This document shows, in pieces, positions 1 to 11,442 of a DNA stretch of 64,000 bases. The notes below the pieces were generated by a model. The model made no database searches. It had not been told where the DNA came from and saw nothing but the letters and a program-made list of their open reading frames with translations. Both the position numbers and the translations under genes were made by a program. Positions within the stretch are counted from its first letter, which is position 1. Each line of letters begins with the position of its first letter. Source of the stretch: Silene conica (taxonomy: Eukaryota > Streptophyta > Magnoliopsida > Caryophyllales > Caryophyllaceae); assembly GCA_029255685.2 (NCBI GenBank), contig CM055319.2, forward strand, positions 38,140,530 through 38,204,529. Direction: 5' to 3'.

Positions 1-126
1 CCTAATGAATAAACTCTTAGAAATTTTAAATCTTCTTTTGTTTTAATTTGTTTTTTTATAAAATTATTTTTGAACTTTGTTATTCATGTATTTTCGTTTA
101 TTGCTTATGTGATCTGTTATTTGTAG

Positions 127-330
127 TTGGAGTCTGCTCATGAGAGAGAGAAAGAGTTACTACAAGAAATTACGACACTACACTTAAGGTACGCATGCTC
201 ATAACATTTGATATTAATCTCTTGACTAAGAATATTGGTTTATAGTGTAATGTTTTAAAATGACAGGTTAATCCATACGCAAGAGGAGCTCCAAAAACTT
301 AAACTTGATAGCACTAATGTGAATCGGTGA
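127..330 (+). CDS. Possible last two exons of an unidentified coiled-coil gene
   Basis: Two short open segments, 127-188 and 267-330, are joined in phase by a GT..AG intron (189-266). Upstream is a T-rich tract ending in TTTGTAG, a normal plant 3' splice site. Spliced, they give about 41 residues rich in Glu, Lys, Leu and Gln with heptad-like spacing (starts LESAHEREKELLQE, ends in a TGA at 328-330), which suggests the C-terminal part of a coiled coil. I do not recognise the family; the rest of the gene lies left of the window. This is the only stretch that resembles a host gene. It could equally be a gene fragment captured among repeats. The call rests on splice signals and phase only. Confidence 0.35.
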
Positions 331-952
331 TCATTTTTAATTGTGGAATTAGAATATTGCTTCGCACGACGGAAAAACGATCATACTTATGGAGTAGAAC
401 AAATACTAATTAACATATTCTGATAATAATTAATTTGCATATAAACCTTTTCCTTCTATATGCTTTATTATCATTAACCGTGTATGTTTACTAAACTTAA
501 GATGTAATTTGTGCAAACTCAAAATTATATTGAAATAAAATAAAACTCTTTCTTTTGGTGAGAAGGGTTTGTTATTCTCTATTTGCGAACTTCTTTTTTT
601 CCTTATGTCTTTAGAGTTTATTTTTGTTGAAAATATAAATAAGAGTTGTTTGTTGATAATTCATCATATGACTCTTCAATAAATATATGTTATTCGCTGA
701 TCATCAACGGTATCAATAAAAGATAAATTTTCTCCAATAATGATCAACAAATGTTCCCGTTAAAAACTATATATACTTGAAGATAGCGATACAAGAAAGG
801 GCCGAATTGTCATATTAAGTGTTGAGATCCTTAGTTTTACAATAGGAATTTATCTTTTGGCTTCTATTGAAATTAGTTTTGATTACACCTATTTTTTGTA
901 AGTGTTGGTTATCGTTTTATTATTGAATTCTGTTGTGCGGAAGCGTGAATAC
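331..952. other. AT-rich intergenic sequence
   Basis: No convincing ORF, RNA gene or repeat boundary is seen. If the exons at 127-330 are real, the first few hundred bases would hold the 3' UTR and polyadenylation region. The sequence is AT-rich with several AATAAA-like strings, which are expected by composition. Confidence 0.4.
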
Positions 953-1138
953 CTCGTGATGGCCTCTGTTGCGCCGGTGTCCACTGTCCATAATAGTACG
1001 ATATTGTCCGCTTTGAGCCAAGCCCTCGCGGATTTACTCTTGGACTCCTTCCTAAAAGGCCTCTTACTATTATATTTTCAGGATATTTATAAAGATGATA
1101 CTTCACCTTTAAAATAGCGATGTGGGACATGGGTTTGC
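953..1138 (+). repeat. Dispersed plant repeat, LTR- or promoter-like
   Basis: This block has unusually high GC for the neighbourhood and contains ATTGTCCGCTTTGAGCC, AAAAGGCCTC, a TATA-like ATTTATAAAG and GATGTGGGAC in that order. From memory, strings like these recur together in many angiosperm repeats that look like short LTRs. It ends where the 3' LTR of element B begins. I see no partner copy in the window, so it may be a solo LTR, a TRIM fragment or another dispersed repeat. Confidence 0.4.
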
Positions 1139-2374
1139 TGTAGGGTTTTAGTTACTCATAAACTAATATTTAGTCATACTAATCAAAATACTTTAATTAA
1201 CATTTTAATTAACTTATTTATGTGATCTTATGCATGCTTAATTTATGCGGAAATGGGAGAGATTTTGAGTTCTTACACTCGGTCCAAATGCTAGCAAGGA
1301 TGATCCTCCAATGTTCAACAAGAACACCTCCTTTGTGATGCACCAAGACAACCCCTTAACCAACCGAGATCTTGAACAAGCTAACACAAAAATCGGTTTT
1401 CCTTAATATTATCTCTAATCTCTTAATTAGAAATACAATACTAATTTTAACAACTTATTATTATTAGTATTATTATTATTATCACTATAATAATATTGGA
1501 TTGAGGTTTTTAACAACTTTCTCTCTAGAAATTTTGCTAAGGGTTTTGCTAGAATGATATTGTGAATTAGAAGATCACAACTTTTATTGTTGTGGTCTTG
1601 GGTTTGGGACGGCCGAACATAGGGAGCCACAAGAGGGAACACCTTCCCTTTCCTATGCAATTCCATTGGCCTTAGGTAGTATTCTCAAGGCATACTATAA
1701 TCATTAGGTTAATAGGGTATTAAAGATGCTTCTTAAACACTCCTTAAAACCCTCCCCAAACCGTCACATTTTAGGTTAAAATGGTTATCCATTTTACATT
1801 TTGTCAATTATATAATTAGTACAAAATGTGACATCTTATATGTCACATAGTAATAAAATTATAATTATCTTAATTTAAATATTTATCATATAAATATTGT
1901 ATATTAAATAAATCATATTTATCAATTGACATGTAATTCGAAATTACAAATATAAAATGATAATTTATCGTCAATACGATTTACAACCTTTGTATTATAA
2001 CCCGATTCATTCTAATTACGATACTATAAAATATCGTTTATTGTTTAATAATTGACTCGTTTCAATTATAAACATAAATCTTACAATAAGATTTAACCTC
2101 TGATTTCTCGATATACGAGTTTAAGGAATATGATCAAATCGTATCAATATACATTTGATCATTTTATCAATTAAAGGAATTGTCCTATAGGTGTGACCTA
2201 AAGGGATCAACTGAGCACCACCGTCATACGACAGTAATGTCAAACTCTAGCTAGCCAATCATTACCGATTAATGTTGGTCAGTTGACTAATATAAATCGT
2301 ATCATCCCTTGCGCATTCTCGTCATGAGATTTAATCATGTGATCGCACTATTGTTGAGGACACATTTCCCAACA
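1139..2374 (-). repeat. Element B 3' LTR, full length (1236 bp)
   Basis: Plus-strand ends are TGTAGGG and CCCAACA, so the LTR reads TGTTGGG...CCCTACA on the element strand. The first 347 bp match the 5' LTR piece at 24541-24885. It is clearly related to, but diverged from, the 1237-bp LTR of element A. The U3 hairpin lies at 2207-2286. Confidence 0.9.
2207..2286 (-). other. U3 nested hairpin, element B copy (one mismatch)
   Basis: The arms are TCAACTGAGCA (2207-2217) and TGGTCAGTTGA (2276-2286) on the plus strand. They pair except at position 9, where B has G in place of the C seen in A. The inner arms around CAGTAATG and CATTACCG are also kept. This is the only copy of the family in which the outer stem is broken. 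Confidence 0.65.
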
Positions 2375-2399
2375 ATCTCCCACTTGTCCTCGACAAGTG
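2375..2399 (-). promoter_or_regulatory. Element B polypurine tract with overlapping hairpin
   Basis: On the element strand this reads CACTTGTC-GAG-GACAAGTG followed by GGAGAT and then the LTR start. The 8-bp stem has a 3-nt loop and its 3' arm overlaps the presumed plus-strand primer AAGTGGGAGAT. The same arrangement is found in A and E. Confidence 0.75.
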
Positions 2400-2740
2400 T
2401 GCGTCACCAATTCTCTTGTCCTATTACAATCTCCCACTCAATGCAAGATGTCTCTATTAGGTCGTACTTGCATTCGATCATATCATGAGTGGTTTCCTCG
2501 ATCTGGAGAATAACTGTCTGACCGGAATTATCTACCATAGATACCTTCCGAGCGTGGCCACGCATTTCCAGTTATCTTCTCCTCGAGTGGCCTTGAGATT
2601 TGAACAACCCTGACAAGGGGTGGACAATTTCTATCGTACTACTTCCTTCAACTAGTCACAGTCAGTCACAACCCAAAGCAATCCCATTTGACTCCAGTTA
2701 CGAAAAGTCGTAGAGAATGGATCAAGGTTATGCCTAAACT
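2400..2740 (-). other. Element B 3' non-coding region, left piece
   Basis: This is the end of B's internal region, cut off from the rest by element A. It holds the 12-bp palindrome GCGTGGCCACGC (2552-2563) and a second AGTGGGAG box near 2431-2440, both conserved in A and E. It is non-coding. Confidence 0.8.
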
Positions 2741-2745
2741 GTACC

Positions 2746-3982
2746 TGTTGGGAAATGTGTCCTCAACAATAGTGCGATCACGTAATTAAATCTCATAACG
2801 AGAATGCGCAAGGGATGATACGATTTTATATTAGTCAACTGACCAACATTAATCGGTAATGATTGGCTAGCTAGAGTTTGACATTACTGTCGTATGACGG
2901 TGGTGGTCAGTTGATCCCTTTAGGTCACACCTTTAGGACAATTCCCTTAATTGATAAAGTGATCAAATGTATAATTGATACGATTTGATCATATTCCTTA
3001 AACTCGTATATCGAGAAATTAGAGGTTAAATCTTATTGTAAGATTTATGTTTAAAATTGAAACGTGTCAATTTTTAAACAATAAACGATATTTTAAAATA
3101 TCGAAATTGGAATGAATCGGGTTGATAATTATTACAAGTGTTGTACATCGTATTGACGATTATTGTAACGACCATTTTATAAGTAATTACGAATTACTAA
3201 TTGTTAAACTTTATATATTTAATTTACTAATGATGTTTATTTGATAAATATGCATTTTAAATTAAATACAATTGTTTTATAAATGTGACATAATGTATGT
3301 CACACATGTTTATACAATTGTACAAAATAACAATTGATAAAATGGAAGTCCATTTTATCTTATGAGATAAATGCACCGGTTTTATGGGTGGGTGTTTAAG
3401 GGATTGTGTTATGTTTTTTGCATGGGAGACAATCACTAAACATGCCTTAAATATGCACTTATGGAGAATATAAGCTAGAGCCACCTATGAGCATGGGTAA
3501 GGCAAAAAGCTCTCTTTTGTGCTTCCCATAGCCGTGCCCCCTTACACCCACCACCATACTCATGTGAAATGTTACACATCTAAATTCATTCTAATTCTAA
3601 GTAAGGTTTTCTAGAGTGAGAAAGCTAATAAATCCTCTCTAAATATTATAAGATAATATTTACATACTATTTGTAGTATTCAACAATATTCTAATAAGAG
3701 AGATTAGAATAAGTTTAAGGAAATCCGGTTGTTGATCTAGCATACTCGAGATCGGATTATTGAGGGGTTGTCTTGGTGCATCCAAAGGAGGTATTCTATT
3801 TTGGGTACTCGGAGGATCATCCTTGCTAAACATTTGGACCGTGTGTAAGGTCTCAAATACTCTCTTATTTCCGCTTTTAGCATGCATAAGATCACCTAAT
3901 AATATGTTGTTTAAAGGGTTAAATAAAGGATTATTGTTAGTATGACTAAAATTAGTTTATGAGCAACTAGTTAAACCTAACA
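2746..3982 (+). repeat. Element A 5' LTR
   Basis: It starts TGTTGGGAAATG and ends CCTAACA. U3 holds the nested hairpin at 2835-2914. The last 300 bp hold the likely transcription start region, but no single TATA box stands out. It is followed directly by the primer site. Confidence 0.93.
2835..2914 (+). other. U3 nested hairpin, element A 5' LTR
   Basis: The outer arms TCAACTGACCA (2835-2845) and TGGTCAGTTGA (2904-2914) pair over 11 bp. The inner arms CGGTAATG (2854-2861) and CATTACTG (2882-2889) pair over 8 bp with one G.U. The loop carries TTGGCTAGCTAGAGTTTGA, close to the loop sequences in E and F. Confidence 0.8.
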
Positions 3983-3984
3983 AT

Positions 3985-3996
3985 TGGTATCAGAGC
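3985..3996 (+). promoter_or_regulatory. Element A primer-binding site (initiator tRNA-Met)
   Basis: TGGTATCAGAGC lies 2 nt after the LTR end. It is complementary to the 3' end of plant initiator tRNA-Met, the usual primer of Copia elements. Confidence 0.93.
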
Positions 3997-6437
3997 TTTA
4001 GGTTGTTTGCATGCTTTCCGTTTACGTTTTTACGGAGTTATAGTGATAACAAAATAAAATTGGATTTTTCGTTTGATATATGATATGCACGAAATTAATT
4101 TAGCATGAATACCTACTGTTTTCTAAAATGTTTTAGAATATTTCGAATATATTTTGCATGAATATTGATTATTGGTATATTAAATCTCGGTTTTAATATG
4201 TTTTAATGGTTAAAAATGATTATTTTTGGGAAAAATAGTTAAAATAAGCTTCTGGCCGAGATTTTTCAGTATGTTATCACATGTATTTTCTATAATATGA
4301 ATATGATTTTTCGTAAATTATGGACTTATAAATCGTGTGATATGAATTTTAAGTGTTAAAATGCAAAAAGATGAATAAAAATGGGTTAAAATAGTTATAT
4401 TATGAATTTGACTATAAAAATTTATGAGGATGTCACATGCAATATTTAAAATTTATGTTGAATTTTCCAGAAATTTATCTCAAATATTGCAATATTATAG
4501 ATTTTTAATGTAAAAATCGGGTAATTAGTGACATAATTTCGACTTTAATAGTTTAAGTTGGAATTTGGCCATAAAAAATTTAACACGATGTCATATATAT
4601 TATTTCCAGCATGTATAAAATTTTCGAGAATTTTATCTTATTTTATGCTTGAGAAATAATTTTAAAGGTTAAAATCGTACGATATATGACGTCAATCGTT
4701 AAAATTTGCAAAAGTTGTTAAAATGGCCGAAAAATGTAACCCATATTAGTCATATATGATATGTTCATCATGAAAATTATCTTGGGAGCCAAAAGTTTCA
4801 GATTTGATTTGATTTGATTTGATTTTAATTTGTTAAAAGTAGCATTTAAAATTAAATAAAAAGAGTCATGCATTTAAAATTTCGGCTATGGGGCAATGTG
4901 CCATTTAATTTTCTGTCCATTTTGTGTTCTTAAAATGCTTTGGAAGGTATACAAATATTGTTAGTATTTAATTTGCATTTATGAAGTTATTTATTGAATT
5001 TTCCGACTTAAAATGCTCGTTTTACGTGTTATTTTCGATATAATGTTAAAACCGTATAAAATACTAATATTTTAACTTTATGAAAATTTTAAGAACATTC
5101 TGGATTTTTCAAAATTTGAATTTTGAATTTTCGAAATTTTTATGACTCTTTTGACTTTTATATTTTTTCCCGTAAAACCGAGTAATACCGATCAATATTG
5201 ATATATATTAAGTTAAGTCATGTTCAAAGTTTGAGTAAGACTAAATTTTGAATCCTATAAGAGTTGGGATGATTAACTTAAGGATGAAAACCGTTTCATA
5301 TAATGCATAGTGTTGTTAAACGTTAAAACACGCGATTCCATAAACCAAGGTTTACGATAACTATTTAAATAAGCGTTTTAAATAGGACGATTTGGCTTAG
5401 GGTTTGCATGTTAATTCATATTTACATAAGCATTGCATATTATATTATGAATGTCATGATTTATTTACGTAATTTTGGGAATTATGTAATTTACTTAGTA
5501 TGGCCTTAGTTTTAAATCGGTATTTCCCGTAATGTAAGGGGTTACCGATTCGGTTGTAATTTTGTGATCTCGTATCACCCAATTGTAATTTATTTCTATT
5601 TTATAATGTATAAAGTAGACTAGAAAAGTTGTAATATTTGTAAAATCCGGAGTTCCTTGAAGACGGTGCCATTCGGAAAGGAGTTCCGATCAAGACGGTG
5701 TTTACCTCGAAGTGCGTGCCGCGTGAAGTTCAAGGGACCAAAGGAGTTGGTTTCCGAATTTGTACTTTTATTATTTCTTTTCTAGGAAAGGCCATACTAG
5801 GGTTTATTTATGCTTTTATTTTTGCTTTTTATATGTTTGCATGCATAGCCAAATCGTCATACATCGTATCATGCATGTTTCGACCTAGTCGACCTAGTCT
5901 TTTATTTTATCGATAATTCACCGACTTAGTTCACTTAAAACGGAGATAGATAATAATTTGACTAGATCTCTTACATATAAATATTGAGACTTAGCCTTAC
6001 CAAAAAGTACGGACCCATGAATCCCTTCTTCACAAGGACGTAGGCTCGGCTACACCGGGGTACTAAAATTGTCACGTTGGGTAAGTGGGGTAATAAGATT
6101 ACACCTTGAAATTTGGTTGATCTCAACGAAAGTATTCGTAACTGTAGTTGCAATAAGTTCGGGCTAAAGATAATTTTAAGAAAATTGTCGACCGAGAGTT
6201 CTAAGAGTAGAACCGATTAAAGGGTTAATCCACCAAATTATACCGATACGGGTTGAATCGGCTACACCGTGCCCGTATTAGTATGGGTTTGGGTCTCGGG
6301 ATTGTTTGCTTAATTGGGTAAGAGATCATTAAGTAAATATATAACTAAACTTGTTAAAGTTTCTAGTTTAAATTACGAATTTTAAAATGATGTTGTTTAT
6401 CCTTTTTATTATTGTAGTTTAATTTTCAACATCGACA
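3997..6437 (+). other. Element A long untranslated leader
   Basis: About 2.4 kb of AT-rich non-coding sequence lies between primer site and gag. A block at about 5640-5765 (contains GGAGTTCCGA, AGACGGTG, GAAGTTCAAGGGACCAAAGG) is well conserved with the leaders of B and E and could be a packaging or translation-control element. The short ORFs here are not conserved as protein. Confidence 0.75.
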
Positions 6438-7133
6438 ATGGCAACCAACGCTCCACCTCTCACTAACGTATCATGGCTTCGGTCCTTTATGGATCGTTGC
6501 AAACTCGATAAGCATGGTTCAAACTTTAAAGATTGGGATGCGCAATTACTTTTGGCCGCTCAAGGTGACGATAAGAGTCGTTACCTATCCGAAGCCGCTC
6601 CTCCCGCTCCGACCGCTCGTTCGTCGGTCCAAACTCGTGAGGCCTATGAAGCCTACATGAAAGAGTCCTCCGCTCTTAAAAATGTGCTCATCTTCTCCAT
6701 GGAGCCGGATCTCCAAAGGAGTATGATTAAGTTGACCACATCATATGAGATATACACCAAGCTTGCGACCATGTTTTCGCAAACTCCTAGGGTGATTCAA
6801 TATGAGGCGGCTTCCGCCATCTTTGACATTACTTTCAAGGAAGGGCAAAAGATAAGCCCTCATGTGCTCAAACTCGTTGAGCTCGCGGAGACTCTAAAAG
6901 CTCAAAATGTTGATGTTCCCGACTCTCTAATTATTGACCGAGTTCTTCACTCGCTCAATAAGGTTAAGGCGTATGCTCAATTCCGGGTGAATTTCAATAT
7001 GCGAAACCAAGATACCACGTTGGACGAGTTGCATAAGATGCTAGTCCAAGCCGAAAGGGACATGGGACTTCATGAAAGTTCCACCAAAGATGTTTTGAAC
7101 ATCGAAAAGAAAGGGAAAACGAGCTTCAAATGA
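6438..7133 (+). pseudogene. gag: Element A Gag, broken by an in-frame stop
   Basis: Gag forms the virus-like particle that packages element RNA in the cytoplasm. The 231-residue open part matches the N-terminal three quarters of B's 302-residue Gag (starts MATNAPPLTNVSWLRSFMD), a UBN2/Copia-type gag domain. A TGA at 7131-7133 replaces an Arg codon of B just before the basic linker. The frame continues past it: the zinc knuckle C-x2-C-x4-H-x4-C (CHYCTRIGHWKRNC) is still in phase near 7230-7280, and the stop that ends B's gag is also changed, leaving the frame open to 7589. So A is defective for full-length Gag unless the TGA is read through. The start codon is set by alignment with B. Confidence 0.88.
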
Positions 7134-7889
7134 AATGCCTCTAAAGGCAAGGGCAAGAAAACGTTCAAACCCAAGGCAACCAAAGAAAAGACCTTTTCGA
7201 AAGGCGCTTCCACCTCGTCTTCAAAAGAGCAAGACAAATGCCATTATTGCACGAGGATCGGTCATTGGAAGCGAAATTGCCCCAAATACTTAAATGATCT
7301 CAAAAATGGGAAGGCAACCGACGTAGGAAATAATTCTCGTTTACTTTCATGTTCTTTTGTTAACTTTTGTATGGCGATACAAGTTGTTGACTATCACCCC
7401 TTTTTAAATGTTTTAAAGGGGCGCCTCCTAATAATGATAAGGGCAAGGAAAAGGAAGCTTGAAGTTCCTTACTTGGATGGCTATGGTAGCATCCAAATTG
7501 ATCGAAGACTTGAAGAGCTAGCCTCTAATTTTCATATCGTCTTCTTTCATATTTTGCATTTATTTATGGAACAATTTATTTTCTTGTAAGACAAGGATTA
7601 AAATCCTAAAACAATGGTTGTAGTTTTGGATATTGGTGACTTGGTTTTCAACCCGAGTCACTACTTTTGTTCTTAATCAATGTTTTGATTTCTCAAATAA
7701 ATTGCATACCTTGTTTAAACATGAATAATAGTGATTTTATCACGCAACAAACTATTGATACGATCAATATAATATAATCAAAGAGTTGATTAAAACGGAG
7801 AACTACACCCCATGAGATAAATTCAATCAAAATGAGACTATATCAGTTCATTATAAGATTTTCATTTTAAGTGAAAATGAGAATGTATT
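7134..7889 (+). other. Element A sequence between the gag stop and element C
   Basis: It contains the out-of-reach zinc-knuckle coding part (to about 7340), a further open stretch to 7589 in the same frame, then AT-rich 3' non-coding sequence. The last five bases, GTATT (7885-7889), are the target duplication of C. Confidence 0.8.
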
Positions 7890-8486
7890 TGATGCCCGTC
7901 GTTGAGGGTACCAAAGATAAAATTTATAATTCCTAACTTTAACAATAGATAGTGAAAGTCAGGGTCGAACCACAAGGAGGTGGGGAATGTTTATTGTTGA
8001 ATGTTAATGTTTAAAGGTAACAAATTTTGGGGTTTGAATTGGTTGATTACTATATCTAAAGAAAAGATTAAAATAAAACAAGAATTAAAAGACGAGAATA
8101 AAATATAATAAAAGAGGATGCTAGGATGTTTGGGTAATAAATAGCTAAGGTAAAATAAATCCTAAGGTCAACATGTATTGCAGTCGCGTAAGGGGGTGTA
8201 ACATATCTTTTTAGGTCTATGCTACCTAATAGCTCCTTTCGGCCTATGCTATTAGTTCCTAGGTCTCACAATTATTGGGTGTCAACAATAAGGGTGATTC
8301 CTAAATCCCAGGTTACATACCTTTCAGCCTTGAGTAACCTAACCGTCTTAAGGTGTAAACCAATGCCCTTCCCGTATCTTTCAATCTTGGGTAGGTCATT
8401 ACTAACATCCTACAAGTCTCCTATTGGTCTCATTGCAGGATATTATAATTTATAAGAAAAGACGAAATAAGAAAACAGACGCGAGT

Positions 8487-8560
8487 GGTCGACCGACCGG
8501 CTACTCCAGTCGGCCGACCAAGGCCTCGGTCGACCGACCGACTATTCCAGTCGGCCGACC
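8487..8560. repeat. GGTCG doublets 1 and 2 (C 3' LTR)
   Basis: Two 33-bp units at 8487-8519 and 8528-8560. Each is GGTCGACCGACC, a 9-bp linker (GGCTACTCC, GACTATTCC), then AGTCGGCCGACC. The identical pair occurs in the other LTR at 15032-15105. Confidence 0.95.
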
Positions 8561-9058
8561 GGGGTCCTGCTACAGGTCGGGTTTTCGGATTTTATTCACC
8601 TATGCATATTATCCCCTACATCCTAACATATGAAAATTAGCTACTCATGACTGTTAAGACGAATATAAAATTGGGAATAAACATGAAGAACATAGTAATT
8701 AATCTAAACATGCAAGATTCAATAAAGCTTGGGATTCTAACTTAACAATTATAAAAATAAGAACTATAATAAAAAGCTAGATTAAAAGAGTAATTACCAC
8801 AATTGGAATTGGGGCAGAAAGAAACTAACTTTATTGAATGCTTGAGAATTCTTGAATAATGATAAAAGATGAACTAGATGGTAAAAGATTGAATAGAAGA
8901 TACTAAGGATTGATAATAGATATCAAACATCAATATGAAAAGCATATATAACCCTAATCACAAGATTTGTTTATATAGGGTAAAAACTAAGAGTTTCCTA
9001 AAAGCTAAAACTCTACTTTATTTCCGAAAAAGAAAAGAAATCGCATGGGCTTTAATCT

Positions 9059-9190
9059 GGTCGGCCGACCCGTATAACTGGTCGGTCGACCACTTCTTGC
9101 TGGGCTTCTCTTATTTCCGGCCTTCTTCGAGAATTGGGCTTTATGAAAATCGGGCCTGGTCGGCCGACCCGTTTAGCTGGTCGGTCGACC
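9059..9190. repeat. GGTCG doublets 3 and 4 (C 3' LTR)
   Basis: Units at 9059-9091 and 9158-9190, each GGTCGGCCGACC, a 9-bp linker, GGTCGGTCGACC. They are 99 bp apart. The second is absent from the 5' LTR copy. Confidence 0.95.
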
Positions 9191-10114
9191 GCTTCTGTAC
9201 GGAAATCTTCGGATTTCTTCTGTTTTGACTCTTGGTACTTGATTTTGACTCCAGTTGACTTTTCATTTATTCCTTAATTAAGCTAAAGACTTGAGGATAC
9301 GAATTTGGTGCCAAATCGTCTCTTTTCCGCATAAATCTGCAAAAGTGCATAAAAATACGAAAGTACACAATTTGTGGGAAATAAAGGCTAAAACATAGTA
9401 AATGAGCGACCAAATACGTGTAAAAATAGATGTAAAACATCATAAAATAGACACGTATCAAATTCCCCAAACCAAACCCTTGCTTGCCCTCAAGCAAGAA
9501 ATAGACTCGATCTTAACTAATGGAACGATTTCAATCTCAGAGCGAAATTTACATGTTAGCTTATACCAATGCCAAGTACAAAATGAGATAATATTCAAAT
9601 CATGCAAACGAGTTATAGGGTTGTCAAACTTGAAAACATAAAGACTATAGAGACTTATACCATGGACTCTCGCGGTACGCTCGAGACACTCATGAAGCAA
9701 AGGGTGAGTATATGTAAAAGATAGAAAGAAGTAATTTTGTAGAGACACTCACCTAACTGCGACCCATGAAGACATGCCTGCAATCTAACATGAACAAGAA
9801 TTCTACAACTTTGTATAACAATCTCATTTAATGACCCCGATACATGCAAATGAGGTACGAAAGATATGTGAGGTAAAAGGTAAAAGTGGTTAAGATGTTT
9901 TTGGAATTGTGGGGTTAGTAGCCAAGCTAGTAAAACCGATTCTCAACAACATACTTCACGACTTTTTGATATTAAGAAAGTGCCTTCTCTTGTGGCACAA
10001 CTCTCACATTATAAAAGAAAGGACTCCCAAATATTTTGAATGAGGTACGGGAGTGATAACATATAAAAGAAAGGAATTTCTGGAACGAAATATTTTTTTC
10101 TGATGGTGTCAGTT

Positions 10115-10147
10115 GGTCGGCCGACCTGTATATGTGGTCGGTCGACT
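10115..10147. repeat. GGTCG doublet 5 (C 3' region)
   Basis: GGTCGGCCGACC, linker TGTATATGT, GGTCGGTCGACT. The final base departs from the consensus. Confidence 0.95.
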
Positions 10148-10921
10148 GACTTTCGTATTTTCCGGATTTTTTTTTTTCGTTTTTCTTTTCTTTCTTTCTT
10201 TGAATTTTCTGTTCTTTTTTCTTTTCTTGCTTTCTTTCTTTCTTTTCTCTTTTTGTTCATAATAGCATACAAACCAAGATGCCTCAAAAAAAATAATCCA
10301 AAGGCCACAAATACTAGCTTGGAAGGGTAGGCTAAGTATGGGATGTAGTTTTGGGGGAATAAAAAGGCAATTCTGGCTATGTAAGGCTTATGGGTAAATA
10401 TGAGAAAAGGGATCCCAAATGCACGTATCAAGACTCACAAAACGAGATAGTAAAACAAGTATATAGCAATTCAAGTTCATGTTTATGCATATTGATGTAA
10501 CATGTTCCAAGGGGAGTACTACTCACATCCTAGACGACTGGTTTAAGAATGAAACCAGGAATAAGGCTCTAAAACTTAGAATGTATAAGTAGGTCGCCAA
10601 GGTATAAGTCAAGTCTCAAGATATGCAAGTTGACAAAAACTCGTAGATATGCAAAAGACTCTTATACTAAAACAAGTTGACAAGGCAAGGTAAAGGCATA
10701 AACATGTAAGATAGCTAAATCATCCTTGAAATACTTTCGTTCCGACTCGACCTATATGCTAAATTAAACGTGCATTTTTTTTGAATTTTTGAATTTTTAA
10801 ATTTTTTTGGATTTTTGTATATATAAGGAAAATAAAGAAAAGAACGATGCAAGACAGAAATGCAATAAACGTGTGACAAAATGCAATGCATGTAACACGA
10901 AACCATTCCCCAAACCAACCC

Positions 10922-10941
10922 GCACAATGTCCCCATTGTGC
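10922..10941 (-). other. Short perfect hairpin in C 3' region
   Basis: GCACAATG (10922-10929), loop TCCC, CATTGTGC (10934-10941). It sits beside a GGTTTGGGGAATGG purine string on the element strand, like the sequence at the real polypurine tract. Confidence 0.6.
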
Positions 10942-11043
10942 ATTAGCCTAAGTAAAGGTTTCAGAAAATTAAAGGAAAGATGCAAAGAAATAAAAACTAA
11001 GGAAAAACTGGAAAGAACTCACTGGGTTAAAAGATGTAAGAGA

Positions 11044-11079
11044 AAAACCTCCCCAAACCAGCGTAAGCTGGGAGGTTTT
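11044..11079 (-). other. Ten-bp stem hairpin in C 3' region
   Basis: AAAACCTCCC (11044-11053) pairs perfectly with GGGAGGTTTT (11070-11079) around a 16-nt loop. On the element strand one arm forms a purine-rich GGGGAGGTTT string. It could be an RNA structure or a terminator-like fold; the function is unknown. Confidence 0.6.
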
Positions 11080-11160
11080 GGTGGCTAGCAGTGCCACTCA
11101 AGTATCCAATTTGATTTTGCGGTTCCCAATGAAGAAAACGAAAGACTGCGACGGACAGTA

Positions 11161-11265
11161 GGTCGACCGACCGGTGTTTCTGGTCGATCGACCTCCTGTG
11201 AACAGCGAAAAAAACTTCGATACAGCGCGTCTGGTCGACCGACTGATGATTCTGGTCGGTCGACC
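11161..11265. repeat. GGTCG doublets 6 and 7 (C 3' region)
   Basis: Units at 11161-11193 (linker GGTGTTTCT) and 11233-11265 (linker GATGATTCT), 72 bp apart, just downstream of the gag-protease stop codon. Confidence 0.95.
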
Positions 11266-11442
11266 AGCTGAGTCCTGGAGGTCTTCTTTTCTTCGGAAAT
11301 CCTGAAAAAGCAAGAAAATATGTGCGCCCAACAATGCGCGAGATGCCAAAACGATTCTAAAAGTCTTAACTACTAGCAAACCGAACTAAAAAGTTTCACA
11401 CAACATAAAATAAATAGTCTTAAAACTGAAATTTAAAAACAA

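Larger units (their letters stand above)
7890..9460 (-). repeat. Element C 3' LTR (1571 bp)
   Basis: Plus-strand ends are TGATGCCC and CGTATCA. It carries four GGTCG doublets (8487-8519, 8528-8560, 9059-9091, 9158-9190). Apart from the segment at about 9105-9215 and one substitution (near 8347), it matches the 5' LTR. Confidence 0.92.
9461..11442 (-). other. Element C 3' non-coding region
   Basis: About 2 kb between the gag-protease stop and the 3' LTR, with no pol coding. On the element strand it ends in GGTTTGGGGAATT, a good polypurine tract next to the LTR. It also holds three doublets, two hairpins, several further GGTTTGGGGA strings and a long pyrimidine-rich tract on the plus strand (about 10160-10255). 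Short ORFs here are low-complexity. Confidence 0.85.

Noticed and set aside
3257..3484. Conserved 60-75 aa ORFs in the A LTRs (also 18347-18574, 3660-3887, 18750-18977)
   Set aside because: The two copies are identical because the LTRs are; conservation here reflects recent duplication, not selection on protein.
8487..9190. The regularly spaced GGTCG boxes as a CRISPR-like array
   Set aside because: Repeats are 12 bp and near-palindromic, come in pairs with 9-bp linkers, and lie in plant LTR retrotransposons; there are no spacers of uniform length and no cas genes.
10009..10431. Lys/Arg-rich ORF of 140 aa on the minus strand and its opposite-strand partner
   Set aside because: It comes from a pyrimidine/purine tract in the non-coding 3' region of C and has no domain.
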